Of a DNA stretch of 64,000 nucleotides, positions 62,989-64,000 are shown piece after piece (position 1 is the first letter of the stretch; each line of letters starts with the position of its first letter). A program made the position numbers and the translations under genes. The DNA comes from Saccharomycopsis crataegensis (Eukaryota > Ascomycota > Saccharomycetes > Ascoideales > Saccharomycopsidaceae), in the NCBI RefSeq assembly GCF_037102585.1, contig NW_027043819.1, forward strand, positions 2,232,001 to 2,296,000. Reading direction: 5' to 3'. The notes beneath the pieces are model-generated. The model was not told where the DNA came from. It made no database searches and saw only the letters and a program-made list of their open reading frames with translations.

Positions 62989-64000
62989 TTTTCGTTGTTC
63001 GTGGTATCTTTTACGAAATTTCGAGGTAGGAAGGAAAGAAGTGTCGAATATATTTTTTTTTTCTATTATTTCTTTTTGTCTGTAGACCACGTGATGATTC
63101 TTTGAGTGTCACATTATTGGCTGTTCAATAACCGGGTGACACGTGTAGGTTAGCCACTACGGAAGCCAGGGGATCACAATTGATAGCAGATAACACCCAT
63201 ATCTTCCGGGATCACTCACTGTAATGGTTTCATTCGGTGGTATTATCTCGAGGGACACGGGGGTTTCGGCAAGCGTGTGCGAAGTGCTTACTTTGACGAG
63301 ATAGCCGGAGTGAATTGCATGGTTTCCAGTAAAAACAGAGATATTCCTTTTATCGATAAGCAAAAAAAGAAATAGCTTGGGAGGTAAAAAAAAAAAAAAA
63401 AAACGAAAGAAAATGAAATAAAAAAAAGAAATTAGAACAAGAAGGAGAAGAACAAAAAGAAATTAGATACAAGAAAAAGATTATCGACGATAATCTGTTG
63501 CAGCAGTCCGAGGTTATTGCACTGTAGGAGACCGAAAGATTCGAGGAGTGTCTTAAAAAAAAAAAATCCGTCTGATCGCTACTACATTTTTCAAAGAACT
63601 TTGAATGACCTTTCTTTTTAATTCAACATTTAAGCAAATATGTATTTGCAAAATACTACATTTTTAACATATCAGCTAAATCCCTTTTAATGAGGTTCAT
63701 GAATCAATCATCTTAATGGACAATCTTCCCCAATGAAGAGAAACGATTGAAATTATGATCCTGGCAGAGATCTACTTAAAACAAATACTATTTTTTTTGT
63801 AGCATTTATTTATTCATTGGGACTAATATTTTCTTTTCTGGGCAGAGGAAGCAGCCTAGTGAATGTACCAAGATAAGGAGCACACATTCACTACTCCAAT
63901 GTTGAAGGGGCTTTTGTTCAACTTTTCAAACAAGTGTTTGATACTTCATCAAAATCCTCACAGGCAAGAAAAATAAAAAGAGAAAGAGAAAAGAAGTGAT
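62989..64000. other. MIR1: MIR1 promoter and window end
   Basis: 1012 bp without a gene. The MIR1 promoter has two E-boxes and a CCAAT element, listed separately. A-rich tracts at 63387-63475 and 63555-63566; the last 400 bp show no coding signal. Confidence 0.55.
63088..63145. promoter_or_regulatory. MIR1: Two CACGTG E-boxes and CCAAT element
   Basis: CACGTG occurs at 63088-63093 and 63140-63145, with ATTGG (reverse CCAAT) between them at 63116-63120, 100-157 bp before the MIR1 ATG. CACGTG is bound by Cbf1 or Pho4, CCAAT by the HAP complex; both fit a respiratory phosphate carrier. Confidence 0.55.

Overview
This is nuclear DNA of a budding yeast (Saccharomycotina). The evidence is compact, mostly intron-free genes, rare short introns with a TACTAAC branch site next to the 3' splice site, AT-rich spacers with long poly-A/T runs, and clear orthologs of yeast-type genes (SLN1, ATG32, MLP1, CTR3, SIL1, STS1). 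It is not Saccharomyces: it carries a HAK1-type potassium transporter, Tbf1-like rather than Rap1-like sites before a ribosomal gene, and above all a velvet-family transcription factor. CTG codons are almost absent from conserved leucine positions and fall at serine-tolerant places, which would fit a CUG-Ser yeast, but I cannot prove this by eye. I found 27 protein-coding loci, no tRNA or rRNA genes, and no recognisable transposon.

Layout. 0.6-10 kb: SLN1 osmosensor kinase, the velvet gene with one intron, ATP4 and SIL1. 10.5-24 kb: RPL40 (ubiquitin fusion, intron after 8 coding bases), ATG32 mitophagy receptor, the 2003-residue nuclear-basket protein MLP1, kynureninase BNA5 and an unassigned RWD-like protein. 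23.7-26.5 kb is a gene-free 2.75 kb stretch ending in a promoter with two hairpin-like inverted repeats. 26.5-34.8 kb: a DAL5/TNA1-type MFS permease, PRP31, a head-to-head pair of GT62 (Anp1/Mnn9 family) mannosyltransferases, and an acetate/ammonium (ATO) transporter. 35-45 kb: a CDR/PDR5-type drug pump with an intron near its C-terminus, a mitochondrial aldehyde dehydrogenase broken by two stop codons, MED22 and STS1. 46.5-52 kb: a monocarboxylate-type MFS, CTR3 and HAK1. 53-57 kb: tandem carboxypeptidase Y paralogs, one of which has lost its catalytic histidine. 58-63 kb: a spliced glycine-zipper protein, CDD1, COQ4 and MIR1.

Functional grouping is loose, as is normal for yeast. Six membrane transporters lie between 26 and 52 kb (organic anions, acetate/ammonium, drugs, monocarboxylates, copper, potassium), and four genes serve mitochondrial energy metabolism or mitophagy (ATP4, MIR1, COQ4, ATG32). 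Divergent gene pairs share short promoters (ATP4/SIL1, MLP1/BNA5, the GT62 pair, MED22/STS1, CDD1/COQ4).

The most unusual items are the velvet regulator with a Q/N/Y-rich tail and a palindrome in its promoter, the pseudo-carboxypeptidase with an 18-bp perfect CGG-N6-CCG palindrome just upstream, and the dehydrogenase whose only two lesions both replace tryptophan codons.
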